Positions 48,376 through 60,600 of a DNA stretch of 64,000 nucleotides are shown here, in pieces; the stretch's first letter is position 1; every line of letters starts with the position of its first letter. Made by a program: the position numbers and the translations under genes. A model generated the notes under the pieces. The model did not search any database. It saw only the letters and a list, made by a program, of their open reading frames with translations, and was not told the origin of the DNA. The DNA is from Citrus sinensis (lineage: Eukaryota; Streptophyta; Magnoliopsida; Sapindales; Rutaceae), in the NCBI RefSeq assembly GCF_022201045.2, contig NC_068557.1, positions 30,729,501 through 30,793,500 of the forward strand, in the 5' to 3' direction.

Positions 48376-49988
48376 GCAGGGAAGCTAGTTAGGATTCAAT
48401 AATATCTTGGGGTAAAGACAGCGTAGCTTTTACTGTAATTTCAAGGCACATAACGCATTAGCATTGGTGAAGAAATTAGGCCCTGACCATTCGGAGAGCA
48501 TCAGTTTCTCAGGACCTGGAGTTTGACACACTGCATCTTTTTCCTTATTCTGATTGGCAAGATGCATAGAAAGGCATTATATTTTTCACTTTCTGGTTTG
48601 CAATTCTTCTGCTTCAAGCAGCCAAACATACGGACATAATTCTCGGATAATAATAGAAAATGACTAACTTGTGTACTTATGACTAGGAAAACATATTGGA
48701 AATAACCCAACTTATCTTTTGCTTCATATATTATGCTTGATCTATTGGCTGACGCACAATGCACACGTATTAGTTATTCTAATCCTTTTATCTCAGCCAA
48801 CCCCCCAACATATTCTTCTGCCTTAAAGTGGCATCATTTTGTTCTTTGGTTCTCAATTTTTAGTCAGCAATCCAATGCAAGGCTCAATTCATGCGTGCAC
48901 TAGGACCTGTCCCTGTCACAAGTTTTTTTTTTTTTTTTTTTTTTTTAACCGAAGAACTAAAATGCAATTCTAAGAGCAGAGAGAGTGTACAGAATCAACT
49001 TTTTGGAGTTATTGTTCTACTTATTTTAAAATTATGAACTGGTTTCTATTACTGTTGTTGCAGAATAACGAATGTGGGCATGGATATTATGTAGTTATGT
49101 ATGCCACCATATCACATTTTCTTTACCTTAAAGGTTTTATTTTTTGACTAAACAATAGAACACATTTACAAGAAGAGAATTCAATTATCAAGGCATCTAG
49201 AAGCTTAGTTTATGAGGGCATAAAGATAAGATTTTTTTCTCCGCAATACACATGCTTCTATTTTCGCCCAACTGAAAAAGCAAAGAATATAACAAATAAA
49301 ATACAAATTCCAGAGGGTTAATTTCTTTCATTCCCTGTTCTGGACTCTGAGAAAGAAAAGAAATATCAACATCTCTAAAGATCGTCCAGACAGGACGGTG
49401 TCGCATTAAGTTTACTGGGAGGAAATTTAGTGACCGTCCTCATCATCTAAAATTTATTTATCAGCGCCAATGTACGTAGTTTGCGCAAATACATGTATGA
49501 AAAAACTCATATTAAATAATCCTGATCTATCTTTGATCAAGATTTGTGTTACTCACTCGATCTGTTTCCAATCCAAAGATTATCTACACGCCGTTTGATT
49601 TTATCAGTTGAATTAATCACAGCCTCTTGACTAAACATTGAATTCCGCTGTCCACAGGAACCTCAATGATCATTCAGCGTGGCATAGAAATAATATTTCT
49701 TACAGCAACCAGGCATGAGTAATCATTTATCATAGGGAACATGAATTATCCGAGCCAACTTATTTCTTCTTTTATTATTATTTATATATGCATATACATA
49801 CATACTGGTTAAGAGTGACTTATAAGTTAGAAGACTCTCTAATTTAATTGAAAACCAGCTGGCATCATACATGTACATACATCACTAGGATCAAAATCAA
49901 TATATAAATTATAATACATTAATTTTTTTTATATCAAATTATAGTTATCTCAGACGGATGGTTAAATGAAGAAATAACAAAATCAAAA
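48376..49988. other. Intergenic, Agenet to Dof gene
   Basis: No gene is seen. A run of ~22 T lies at 48925-48946. It includes the 3' flanks of the two convergent genes. Confidence 0.5.
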
Positions 49989-50507
49989 TCAACAAAGTTG
50001 ACCACCTGAGTTGCTCCGTCGCCGCTTCACGGGGAAAGCATTTTGGAAACCTCCGTAGCCGTGGGCAGCTGCTGCCGGGTGCCAGTCCTCCACGAACACC
50101 CCCTCTAAATCAAACTGATCAAGCTGGTGGTGCAGTAGCTGATGATGATGATCACCAGAGGCGACGTCATACAAGCAACCATCCGGGAGGCCTCGACCGG
50201 GAGGCTTGGTCTTGCGGCGGCCGGCACCGACGGGGACATTGCGGAGGGCCCCGCCAGCAGTCCAGTATCTCTGACAGCCCTTGCAGAAATGCCTAGGCTG
50301 GTTAACGTTGTAGTTGTTGAAGTAACAAAATTTTGTCTCCATGCTCTTGCATCTAGGGCATGGTATGATCTTGTCTGGTCTTTTATCAACAACCGCTTGT
50401 GGCTGATCACTTCCTCTTTGGTTTTGTTCTTCTTTAACTTGACGTCCGTGCAACGTAATTGTTTTCCCAAACAGCTTGATTCCTTGTTCTTCTTCATCGT
50501 TCCCCAT
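49989..50507 (-). CDS. Dof zinc-finger transcription factor, Dof1.5/COG1-like
   Basis: A single exon encodes 172 residues. The Dof finger has Cys50, Cys53, Cys75 and Cys78 (CX2CX21CX2C) within [20 protein letters not shown] ... FCKGCQRYW, then the basic stretch [15 protein letters not shown]. Dof proteins bind AAAG cores. The N-terminal [15 protein letters not shown] and the C-terminal [16 protein letters not shown] match the small Dof1.5 (COG1) class, whose Arabidopsis member modulates phytochrome signalling and seed traits. The length also matches that class. The CDF repressor motifs of longer family members are not visible. Nuclear location is expected. A GA/TA microsatellite and an AAAG-rich cluster lie upstream. 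Confidence 0.95.
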   Translation of the reverse strand: MGNDEEEQGIKLFGKTITLHGRQVKEEQNQRGSDQPQAVVDKRPDKIIPCPRCKSMETKFCYFNNYNVNQPRHFCKGCQRYWTAGGALRNVPVGAGRRKTKPPGRGLPDGCLYDVASGDHHHQLLHHQLDQFDLEGVFVEDWHPAAAAHGYGGFQNAFPVKRRRSNSGGQLC

Positions 50508-50625
50508 GATTAATTTAATTATTTAAGAAATTAAAAAGGAAAGATAATTAAACAACTGATAAAGAAACAGAGTGAGAAAGAGTTGCTGATGATTTTGTGA
50601 GAAATGTTTTTGTGTGTGTGTTATA

Positions 50626-50635
50626 CATATATATG

Positions 50636-50668
<33 letters not shown>

Positions 50669-50670
50669 GA
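50626..50670. repeat. TA/GA compound microsatellite upstream of Dof gene
   Basis: ATAT-rich repeat running into a GA repeat, ~120-165 bp upstream of the Dof start codon, in the probable leader or core promoter. The TA part may also serve as TATA box. Confidence 0.85.
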
Positions 50671-51104
50671 TTCAAAGCTGAAAAAGTGCAAGCAAGAAAT
50701 TAAATTTTGGGATCAGGGACTGAAAATTATAAATGAATAAAATATCCCTCACTATTAATTAAGGAATTAATTATTACTGCTAATAATTATTATTATTATA
50801 ATAGGTTAGGTGGCGTCAAAAAGCTGAAGAAGTGCTTTTTTGTCGACGTCAAATATTTCAATTCCTGCTCGCTCTGGAATCTGGATCGATCCCCCAATAC
50901 GTGAATGATGAATGAAAAAAACGCATTCGCATTTGCATGGCTTTGAAAGTCCAAAAAGTGGGGCCTATTACAGCGAGGTCGCGTAGTACAAAGTGTCAAT
51001 GACAATGCGGGGGAGCAAGCATCATCCACCCATAAAGTTGTCTTTGTTCTCATCAATTTTTCCTATTCACTTTTTTCTAAAAAATGCCCTAACCCCATGG
51101 AAAG

Positions 51105-51137
51105 AAAAAAGATTAAAGATAAAGATAAAGATAAAGC
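51105..51137 (+). promoter_or_regulatory. AAAGAT repeat cluster upstream of Dof gene
   Basis: Five AAAG cores occur within 33 bp, partly as a regular AAAGAT repeat. They lie ~600 bp upstream of the Dof start codon. AAAG is the Dof core site and GATAA-type motifs occur in light-regulated promoters. Function is inferred. Confidence 0.35.
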
Positions 51138-51411
51138 TTTCGATCGTGTTTCGCTTTGAAAAGCTCTTGAATTATATTACTTTGCCACATCACAGACCAA
51201 AATGTAAACTGTATTGGCCGTGAAGCTCATGATAACTCTCAATTCAATTTCATTGGAATATTATAAGACATATATGCAATATTTTAGAAAGTAGGTTTAA
51301 CTAATTCATCTTTTTTTAAAAAAAATAATAATAATAAAAAGAGGAAGAAGAAGAGATAGAAAGATCCGGACATGATCTCGGAGGTGCTATTGCAAAAGTC
51401 GTCACTTTACA

Positions 51412-52607
51412 AAAGGTAAAGATTTGTTTAGTTCTTATATTTTGAATTAAGTGTCTATTTAGTAATTATATTTAAAAAATACATCAAAACACCCTTAGTA
51501 ATTATATTGTGATCATACCTTTATTTTTCTTTATTTTTACAATAATACTCTTGTAACAATATTCTTAGAGATGGTAACGAAAATAAAAGAATATAAATTT
51601 ATCAAATTAGCCTTAAAAGTAAAATAAAAACTAGTTGTTATTATTTTACTTTTAAGATTAATTTGATAAATTAATTTTTTTACAAAAAAAAAAAGACATT
51701 AGTGAGATTGTTGGTTGCAAGGATATTAAACATTACTTTAAATTGGTTTATATTAATTTATTTATGAATAATAATTAGTAAGATTACTACATTGGTATAA
51801 AAAATCCAGTTGTTTCATGCTGATATTTATTTCTTAATTTGCTAATAATTAATTATTGGTTAACGTATTAAATAACTTTTTAATGGATCAAACAATTAAT
51901 GTCAAAAATATTATTGTAGGGGTATTATTGTAAAAGTAAAGACAAAGTAAGGGTAAGAGTTTAACATATGAATGTGGTTATTTGAATCCACCAAATTCTT
52001 GTCTACACCCATTTTAAAAAATAAATTCATTAATGAAAATTTAATATTTGAAGATCTCAAAATTGTCCTTTACTAATCTCTTTTTGTCTCAACCTTTAAA
52101 TTGTATATTCTCCATCTGTTCTCACATTCTATAAATTAAACACTCAATTTCATTTTTTTTGAATTTTTTTTTCTTTTTTCTGTCTTATTAGATCATGATC
52201 TTTATTTCATACTTTTTATATACAATAAATTTTTTCTTTGATATTCATTAACTTTTATGGTGACAAAAATTTATTGATGTTAAATTTTAAATACTGGGTT
52301 TTGTTCCTCATAGTTTGTGGTATCAATTATTTACAACTAAAAGAATATATCTGAATTAATTAATAAAAATTTGGAAAATTGAGATGAGAAAGAGAAAAAA
52401 AGGGTTAATTAAGTAATTTTATTATAAATTATTTAGATAATAAATTTCTTAATTAGAAAAAGGGTATAGAGAGGAAATTGGTGGGTTTAAATAGTCCTAC
52501 CCTTAACTTATTTAATAGCAGAGGTATTTCGAAACATTTTTCAATATATAAAAAACTAACAGACACTTAAACTAAAATATTGTGCTAAAGGAATATATTA
52601 TCCCTTT
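51412..52607. mobile_element. Candidate non-autonomous DNA transposon with long inverted ends
   Basis: The left end (AAAGGTAAAGATTTG ... AATTAAGTGTCT) and the reverse complement of the right end (AAAGGGATAATATATTCC ... GTTTAAGTGTCT) align over ~100 bp with gaps. The 1.0-kb centre is AT-rich and non-coding. I see no clear target duplication, so the superfamily is unassigned and the ends are approximate. Confidence 0.4.
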
Positions 52608-53874
52608 GAAAATTATGGTTAACGTGTGCTTTTAGAGAGGAAAAGGCTTGTAATTGAATGATCTAATAGATGCCATATATATTTCTGACTAACAGGATAT
52701 GCAAATGCAAATATTCATTAACTTCCAATCTTATTTGCACCATGAAGCCAACAGCAGCGAGCCGGCAACCCTGCTCATGACATTGCCGTCTATTTATTAT
52801 TCTTAATTATCAAATTACTAAAGTATATTTAAAAGATACTAATATTCGTACCAACCATCACAAGTACAAATTCTTTCAGATAAAGAAAGATGACAAATTT
52901 CTACTAGTTATTTATAATTGCCAATATGACTTTCGTTTTCTTGTAATTTTTTAAAAGAAATCGTACTGTTTTCTACATCCAATTAGCTCCATTCAAGCTT
53001 TCAGGTAATTTTTATGGATCGTGTTATCTAATTTTACCCGTATTCTTTAGGTTCAAATTTTATATGTAAGCTAATAATTAAACTAGAATTACTGTTAATA
53101 ATAGTAGTCTAGAAGATCATTTGACAACTATAAGAGCTAGTTCGGTATTCTATAGTTTTTAAAATAATTGTCGTTAGTTGTTCTTTAAGAATAATCAGTT
53201 ATAAAAAGAATCAATTTAATGGTTAGTAAAATTTATTTTCAAAAGTGCTAAGAATTTTAAAAATAGTCGAATGCGTTTGATAAATCTTATTGATAAGATG
53301 TTTTAAGAATGCTAATGACTGAAATGGAGATAATATTGAATAAATTTGTTTAAACATTTATAAATATGTGTAAGTAATATTCTTTATTGTGTTTATATAA
53401 TGATTGACAACTAAAATAAATATTTTCATTTATTAATTTTTTTATTTTGTTATTTCAATATAATTGATAATAATAATAATAAAATCTCTATAAATTTAAT
53501 GATTTTATTTCCTAATTGAATAAGGATAATTTTGGATTTTTATAGTATGTGTGAGGATATATATATGAAATTGTTTTAAGTATAAAAATAATTCTAAAAA
53601 TCAGATTTTGAAAAGCTAACCTTTCCATACATTTTAAAATCTATTGTAGGATAGAGCGGTTTTGTTAATTTTTAAAAAATTTTATCAGATGCCAAAATTA
53701 ATTTTTAACTTTTCAAAATTACTTTTAAACCTCTCAAAAGTGATCTGAAATTGGCCATAAGTTGTATTTGGAAGCGTTGGTACCTTAAATGTCAACAATA
53801 TCCATTAGAAGGTTCATTTTTTTTCCCTAGTTAGCTTGTTTATACTATTTTACACACACAACATATGAAATATA

Positions 53875-54085
53875 GAGCGATGATAGAGGTATAAATTCCT
53901 TGTACAAATAAATTTTGTATAACTTGATATGGTATAATTTTATTAGTTGAATGAAAATATAAAATAATAAAAATAAATCATGTAAGTCAATAGAAATTTA
54001 ATCCAACCAATTTAATCATATCACATCAATTTATATATATATATATATATATAATTATGAAGAGATTGTAATCCTATCATCACTC
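53875..54085. mobile_element. Second copy of the 16390-type Mutator MITE
   Basis: Starts GAGCGATGATAG and ends CTATCATCACTC. It shares with 16390-16579 the internal stretch TTGAATGAAAATATAAAATA and the following AATAAAAAT. An AT microsatellite (~54031-54052) has grown near its right end. The target duplication is no longer clear. Confidence 0.7.
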
Positions 54086-55554
54086 ATGCATAATGGAGAA
54101 ATTAACTTATAAACTTAACATCAGTGATCGTAGTTACTCTACGGATTCTCTGTATTTAGTTACTGGTCCTATCAGATTCCACCAGATGGCTATATATGTA
54201 TAACTTGTTCCGTGGCAGGTGATGGACGTCACTTGCATTTATTCATATATGCAAAATCACTTTGTGGGAAAAGAAAAAGGAGAACGTGGGTCATAACCTA
54301 ATTAGTATTTATAATCAAACAGGATAATTAAAGGGGATGTTGATATCTAAAGTTGGATGCTGTTATATTATATATATATTACTTTTTTGCTTCTTGCCAC
54401 AATCTTTTCATGTTTCAGTGAATTTGATGCATAATAACCTTTGTTGCATGCCTAAAATTATTGATTGGGTTCATGGGTAGCTTTCAATTGCAAATGTAGT
54501 GGAAAGTCGTTTTTTTTTTTTTTTTTAATATGGGATTTGTTTAATATCTTTACTTTAATAAAGGAATCTAATTTGATTAATGCATGCAAAAGTAGTTCAT
54601 TTCCAAAGAAACATTTTCTTCTTTATTTTATTTGGAAAGCGCGGTGCACTTTTTCTTTAGGATGCTTTATTAGAATTTAGAAGTCTCTTTTTGATTAAGA
54701 TACTATAAAGTACAGAGTCATTTGCATGAGTGCACACTTTTTGATTTGTGGAGCGCCCCCATCTTATTGATTAGCAGAAGCTCGATTTCCAAGTGCCATA
54801 GTGTGTGTACACAATATGAATACGATCATTTGATGTGATAAATTCTGATAGATGATTATTAGGTGTTAAAACAATGATTGATACCCACTTAATGATTCTA
54901 GCACCGTTCTCATTATCAGGAACAGATGGCTAAGGGGTTTGTTGGTTTAGTTGGTTCATTGTTGCTGTTGACAAGTAGCTAAAGAAGTGCTCTAATCAAA
55001 TTGTGTTAAGTAATTAAACACGAAAATAAATAAATAAAATAAAAAAAAGATTTAAGTGGCATGTTGCTTGCTGGTGGAGCAAATTGCTTTATTAAAATGA
55101 AAGCAAAAAAGTCTAAACTTTCCTCTTTGTTTGTTATGCCAGCCCAAAACCAGAGATTAAGCTGTAGAGATATGATTGAATAAATGAAAGAAGTATTGTT
55201 TCTAGATGCATGCGTTTTTGGTGTGGCCATTATGTTTCAATATGGCTGCTACAACAATGTCCCATCCCACTGGGTTATGTGTCTCTCTGTGTTTGTGTGT
55301 ACATATATTTAGGTCGTTTCTATTTCGAAAACAGAAGGAAAAAGTTTACCACATGGCAAGGAAGGTGAAGTGACCAAGGTACAAGAGCATAAAATCATTT
55401 TGCATATGAAATTGCTGTCACCCTCCCGTTCCATAGGAGAATTGAACAAGCACACGAAAATCCTGCTTGCCTCTGTAAATTAAATTTGAAGCATAAGTTT
55501 TGTTCCTTTAAACATACAATTTCTTATTTAACACATAAAATCTCAAAGTATGAG

Positions 55555-55617
55555 ATTGAATTGCACTCCCACCAAAAAGAGCTTTTGGAAATTGAATTGC
55601 ACTCCCACCAAAAAGAG
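55555..55617 (+). repeat. Tandem duplication, 36-bp period
   Basis: ATTGAATTGCACTCCCACCA with the following AAAAGAG occurs at 55555-55581 and 55591-55617. Confidence 0.9.
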
Positions 55618-57631
55618 GGTTTACAAATTATGATTTCTTGGTATTCTACATATTAAAAAAGGAAAAAAATTTGTTTTTGGTACACATTTATTTAAGAGTA
55701 AATTTTGGATTATCTTCTTGTGAATTAACTATTTTCAAATCATCTCATTATTTTTGAAAATATCAAATTACATCCTAAAAGTAATTAACTTTAACGATTG
55801 ACTACCGCTGAGTTGTTAAAAATACGAAACTAACATTTTTTAATAGTTTTTGTTAACTAAAACTATGTGTTTTTATTTGTATAAGACATTAATTTTTTTC
55901 TTTTTTATGAAAAATTATGGACATATAAATATATAATAGTTCTAGAACAAAGCAATTTTGTTTTACATCATTGACAAATGAAGCAAAAATGGACAAAGCA
56001 AAGTAAAATCAGACAAAACAAAACAAAATATTTAAGGTGAGAAAGAAAGCACTTTGCAGGCTTGAAAAAAGCTCGACTTGACCCTGACCTAAATCGGAGT
56101 CGGGCCTTCAATTTCAGTAATCAGGTCGGGTCAAGCTCGGGCTTGGCCATCCCTAACTCAAGCGCTTCATTTGTATTGTTTCATCTATAATTCATTCCCG
56201 CCATTAAGATTAAAAATAACCACTTCGAACTAATTCACATACACACTTAGAAAATTAATTCTACACATAATAAGTTAACTCCTCATGATATTGACACTTA
56301 TTACCATAAATTTATTTTACAATAGATTCGTGCACTTGCAAATAGTATAAAATTTGCACAATAGTAGTACAATTGCATTTACCTATAAAAGAAGGTGAGT
56401 TTTATTATATGAGGATGGACGTACAGCAAGAAAGTGTAACTTTTATTAAAAGATGAATGAAAAATAACAAATGAATTTTGAGAATTTTGACTTTTTGGAA
56501 TTAGATTAAAATTTTTATTAAAGTACATTTTTCTCCTCCAAAATATAAGTAAGAGGTGATACTCATTGTATCTAATAATAAATATATAAGAGTGAAAAAA
56601 ATAAAAAGGTTTGACTTCTTTCAGTTAACTGACCTTTGAAAATATATAAATATTATTTTACCCCTTTCACGGTTTCGCTGTTAAAATTGACTTAAAGATA
56701 ACATATTTTAGAATTATTTTAATTATTTTAATAATAAGGGTGATGATGTAAAAATAATAAATTCACAAAAAAAAAACTCTGAAATTTACCCTTCATTTAA
56801 TTTAATAGGTAAGTTGTGAGCTACTTGTAAATAAATAAAAATTAATAATACTCGGTCTCGGTTTTCCTCCGAGAACTGGTGGCTTAGGTTCCACTATCCT
56901 AGAAGTTGAAGACTAACTGAACAAGGCTCACATCATTACGTCGAACTTTTATTTGGCAATTTCTTTATTCATTCATATTTGTCCTTCATCCCTTGATTCT
57001 TGTAAACATCAACCTTGTCACACTCCTTTAAATATAAATTAAACTACCTACATAGGAAGAAATTAATTAGTACCAAATTTGTTTTATGCCATTATCTTTA
57101 ATTTTTCCTTAAGAGCTAGCTACTTCAACTTACAGTTTGCTTTATTTATTCAATTTTTTTGTAAATCATGATTTTGACAACATTGATGATTAAGAGTGAA
57201 GAAAGGTATCACAACATACTGCTTGACAAACAATTCAGATGTGAAAATAACAAAAGATATTTAAATTCCATCCTGCGCGTTAAAACCCCAGGCAGTGACT
57301 TGTATAATACATCAATGGACAACGATGGTGGTAAATTTATTCTTTAAAGCACATTCTTGAATAATCTTGGACATTTCAATAAATAATCGCCTCAAAGATA
57401 AGATTACATATCATGTCAGAACTAATCTCATTGTTTACAACATAAATTTTAAACTCAAGAAATTAATGAAACAATTGCAAATAGATACAGGAAGAGCCCT
57501 ACAAATTAATTACAAAAAGAAACTGGGATTATGCACATATGTATAACAGCATTGCCCAATGGCCAACATCACAGAGCCAGAACAATAAGAAGATTGGATT
57601 CTCTTACCGATGTTATGGCATCCCAAAATTA

Positions 57632-60600
57632 TCAAGTATCACTCCAGTTATCATCGTCCTCACCATCATCGCTAGCCACAGCCTGCAAGTCCCGCAGTTA
57701 TTAATTTTATAGTCTGATGCTCTGATTCATGGGAAGGGAACAAAAGAAAACAAATTTTGATGGAAATTGGGGGAATACATGATGAGAAAAGAAGAAGACA
57801 AATTATAAACCTGTCGGATTGCATTTGCTTTCTCTAAAATTGCAGTGACTTTGACGTTTGCACCGGGAGCTGGAGAGAAGGTTGGCCTTGCTGCTACTGT
57901 TGGCCTCAGGCTGAATGACTGATAAAAAAAAACAGAAGACAACAAAAGTCTTAGATAGATTAACATACATTATTTTACACCTTTTTTTGCGGGAATTAGG
58001 ACCACCTTGATTTATTTATTTTTAATTAAAACCAAAGTACTAATTCACTGATATATATTTTGAACTCTTCAGTCCTTTTGTTCTTGTTTACATTTCACTT
58101 CTGTCCTTTTCTTCTGTTGTTTTAATTAGAAAGAAATTCAATCAGATGAGTTATATGTTCATTATCATTTTCGCAATTTGTCCATAGATATGTTGTTATC
58201 ATTTTCGGAAGCTGTCCATAGATAAAAGTAAATTGAGAAAGTATTCCTTATCTACTTACTTTTGTTCTGATTTGATGCAAAAAGTCCTCTTTTTCATCCA
58301 TCCCCTTGCCATTTGCACTCTGATTAACTTCCTTCTTCCCATTCAACTTCTGCTGGTCCTCCAGCTGCACTCAGAGAATTCCATAAGTTTGTAAATTGGC
58401 AGTTCTGACTTCCCAATATGTTCTATGGAATATGAGAAATGAAAAGTAAAAAATAAAAATAAAATAAAATCGGCAATGCTTCCATGATACCTTGCTCTCT
58501 CTTATGTGTGCAACAACCTCCTTGTTAGTCAATTGTTGATCACCAGGGCCTGACTCACGTTCCTGAGACATGGTACATCCTGAAAGTTCCTGGTCCAATG
58601 CATGTCTCAGGGCATCTGATACATGATATTGTTTTTCAGAATATTGTTTGTGTTCTGCCACATCTGAATGGGGTTTCGAGAGGCGCCATTGCATTGGAGG
58701 GAGAGGTGGTGGCAATGGGCTAGACTCTGTAGGATTTGGATCAGAGTCTGTTTTTATTTCTCCCTGTAGTGCAGGGTTAATAGCATCCAAGCTTGGGAGA
58801 GCAGGTTCTGCACCATTCTCAGTATATGTACTCTGAAATCCGCTGTGAGCAGGCATGCCAATTTTCGGTGCTCTTTCTACCTGCACGGTGCTTGAAACAG
58901 ATTCCAAGGATGACATTCGACGTAAAGCATCATAAAGCTCATGGTTGTTGCTTCCTCCAGGAGATGATTCCCACTGCTCTGAATTTGACTCAGAGTGATG
59001 GCTGGCACAGTCATCTGACATATATGGAGATGATCTACAGAAAGTGTCGTCATCAGAATCAGAAACATAGTCACGCAGAGGAATAGCAGGCTCAGGGACC
59101 AACTGAAACGAAGGAAACATGTCTCTAACGCTTTCAGGGCACTGACTCCCATCAGGAAATTTCAGTTTTAGTTTGGAAGTCTCAGAGCTATCTACAGGGT
59201 TGAAAGATATTTTCATATGTTCAAGTGGTGGTGAAGAAGTAAGTGAACCTAGAGGAGATCTGCATCCAAACCTCTCCATGAAGGCTGTCTTCGAAATTGT
59301 CTGATATGCATCATGGTGGTGCCCACTTCCCCCATCAAATACACCAGTCTTTAGAGAGCTAACTGCTTCAGACTTGTCATCATGCACAAGTGACAACGTT
59401 TTATGGAAACCGTTTATAAGTAACCTATGGCCAAATCCAAACACCAGAGATGAGTTACTATCATTCTCCTCATTTGCTCCAGTAGATGTGGCCTTGACAT
59501 CTGATGCCAGCTCAGTCCCAGATGCAGCTGCAGCAGTTAGACTCAAACCACCTCGATGACCATGCTCAAATTTGTTGCTATGAGAACCAGTGGGTTTTTC
59601 AAGTTCGGAATCAGAATCAGCAAATGAAACTGGAACCTTTCCAACACTAGCACTTGAAGCCTTCTCATAACTATTAGCATTCACATCAAGCTTTTCATTC
59701 TGCCCTTCAACCTTCGGAGAGGTGGTATCTGGAGTACCAGAATTACCTCTGAAAACAACATTCAGACTATTGCCATTTGATACAGCAAAATCAGGAGGCT
59801 TTGAAGGCTGAAGTCCTAATAGGCCACCATTTGTCCAGAATTTAACAGAATGAACACTGTGAAATTCATCAAGAGATTCTTGAGAGTCACAAAAACTACT
59901 TGTGGTTCTTTCTCCTGATTGTTCATGTAAATTGGACATTCTGGAGAGAGAGGATGATGGGTCACTGAGAACAGACTCCACTTTTGGACCATCAGTGATG
60001 ACCGGTTCTACTTTTGAACTATCAAGACTATCAACACTTGCATAGATATCAGTGCCTGGTGAATGGTCTGAATCAGAAGATTTTGCTGATATTTGAGGTG
60101 TTTGTTCATGGACAATACTGACTGAGGGAACTGAGTCAGGTAAATTACCAGTCAATCCATTACTTGAAGGACCACCCAATACAGTTTTAGATTCAATGCT
60201 AGAAGAATATTGGACAGAACTATGTTCAATAAGCTCTTCAATTCCATCTTCCGTTTTGCAATTGTTAACACTGGAGTAACATTCCTCCACTTCCCGTTTC
60301 GTTTGACAATCAAGGTCATTTTCAGATTCCGATTCTATAGTGTTAAGGGCATCCATGTAGTTGTCTGTTTCACTTTCTACTTCATCAAGCTGGTCTCCAT
60401 TGGATATAGATTTTTGAATGTCTTCATCAGCAGGAAGGATATCCATTTGATCAACATTTTCAAGGATGGCAGTTCCTCTTTCCTGAGTATCTGAGTCAAA
60501 ATTAGCTGAAAGCACCTCCTGATACTCTCTATCAAGCAAGATATCCATTTGGTCAACACTTCTAAGGTAGGCAGTTCCTCTGTTCTGTGTATCTGTGTCA

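Larger units (their letters stand above)
50671..57631. other. Long gene-free AT-rich stretch
   Basis: About 7 kb without a supportable gene between the Dof and SCAR genes. Recognised contents are the AAAG cluster, a 1.2-kb element with terminal inverted repeats (51412-52607), a Mutator-type MITE copy (53875-54085) containing an AT microsatellite, a 36-bp-period duplication (55555-55617) and a GC-richer patch at ~56080-56160 with GGGCC-type words like those of the hAT element. Open frames at 54465-54680 and 55006-55230 have no family resemblance. A possible further decayed element lies at ~53130-53760. Confidence 0.45.
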
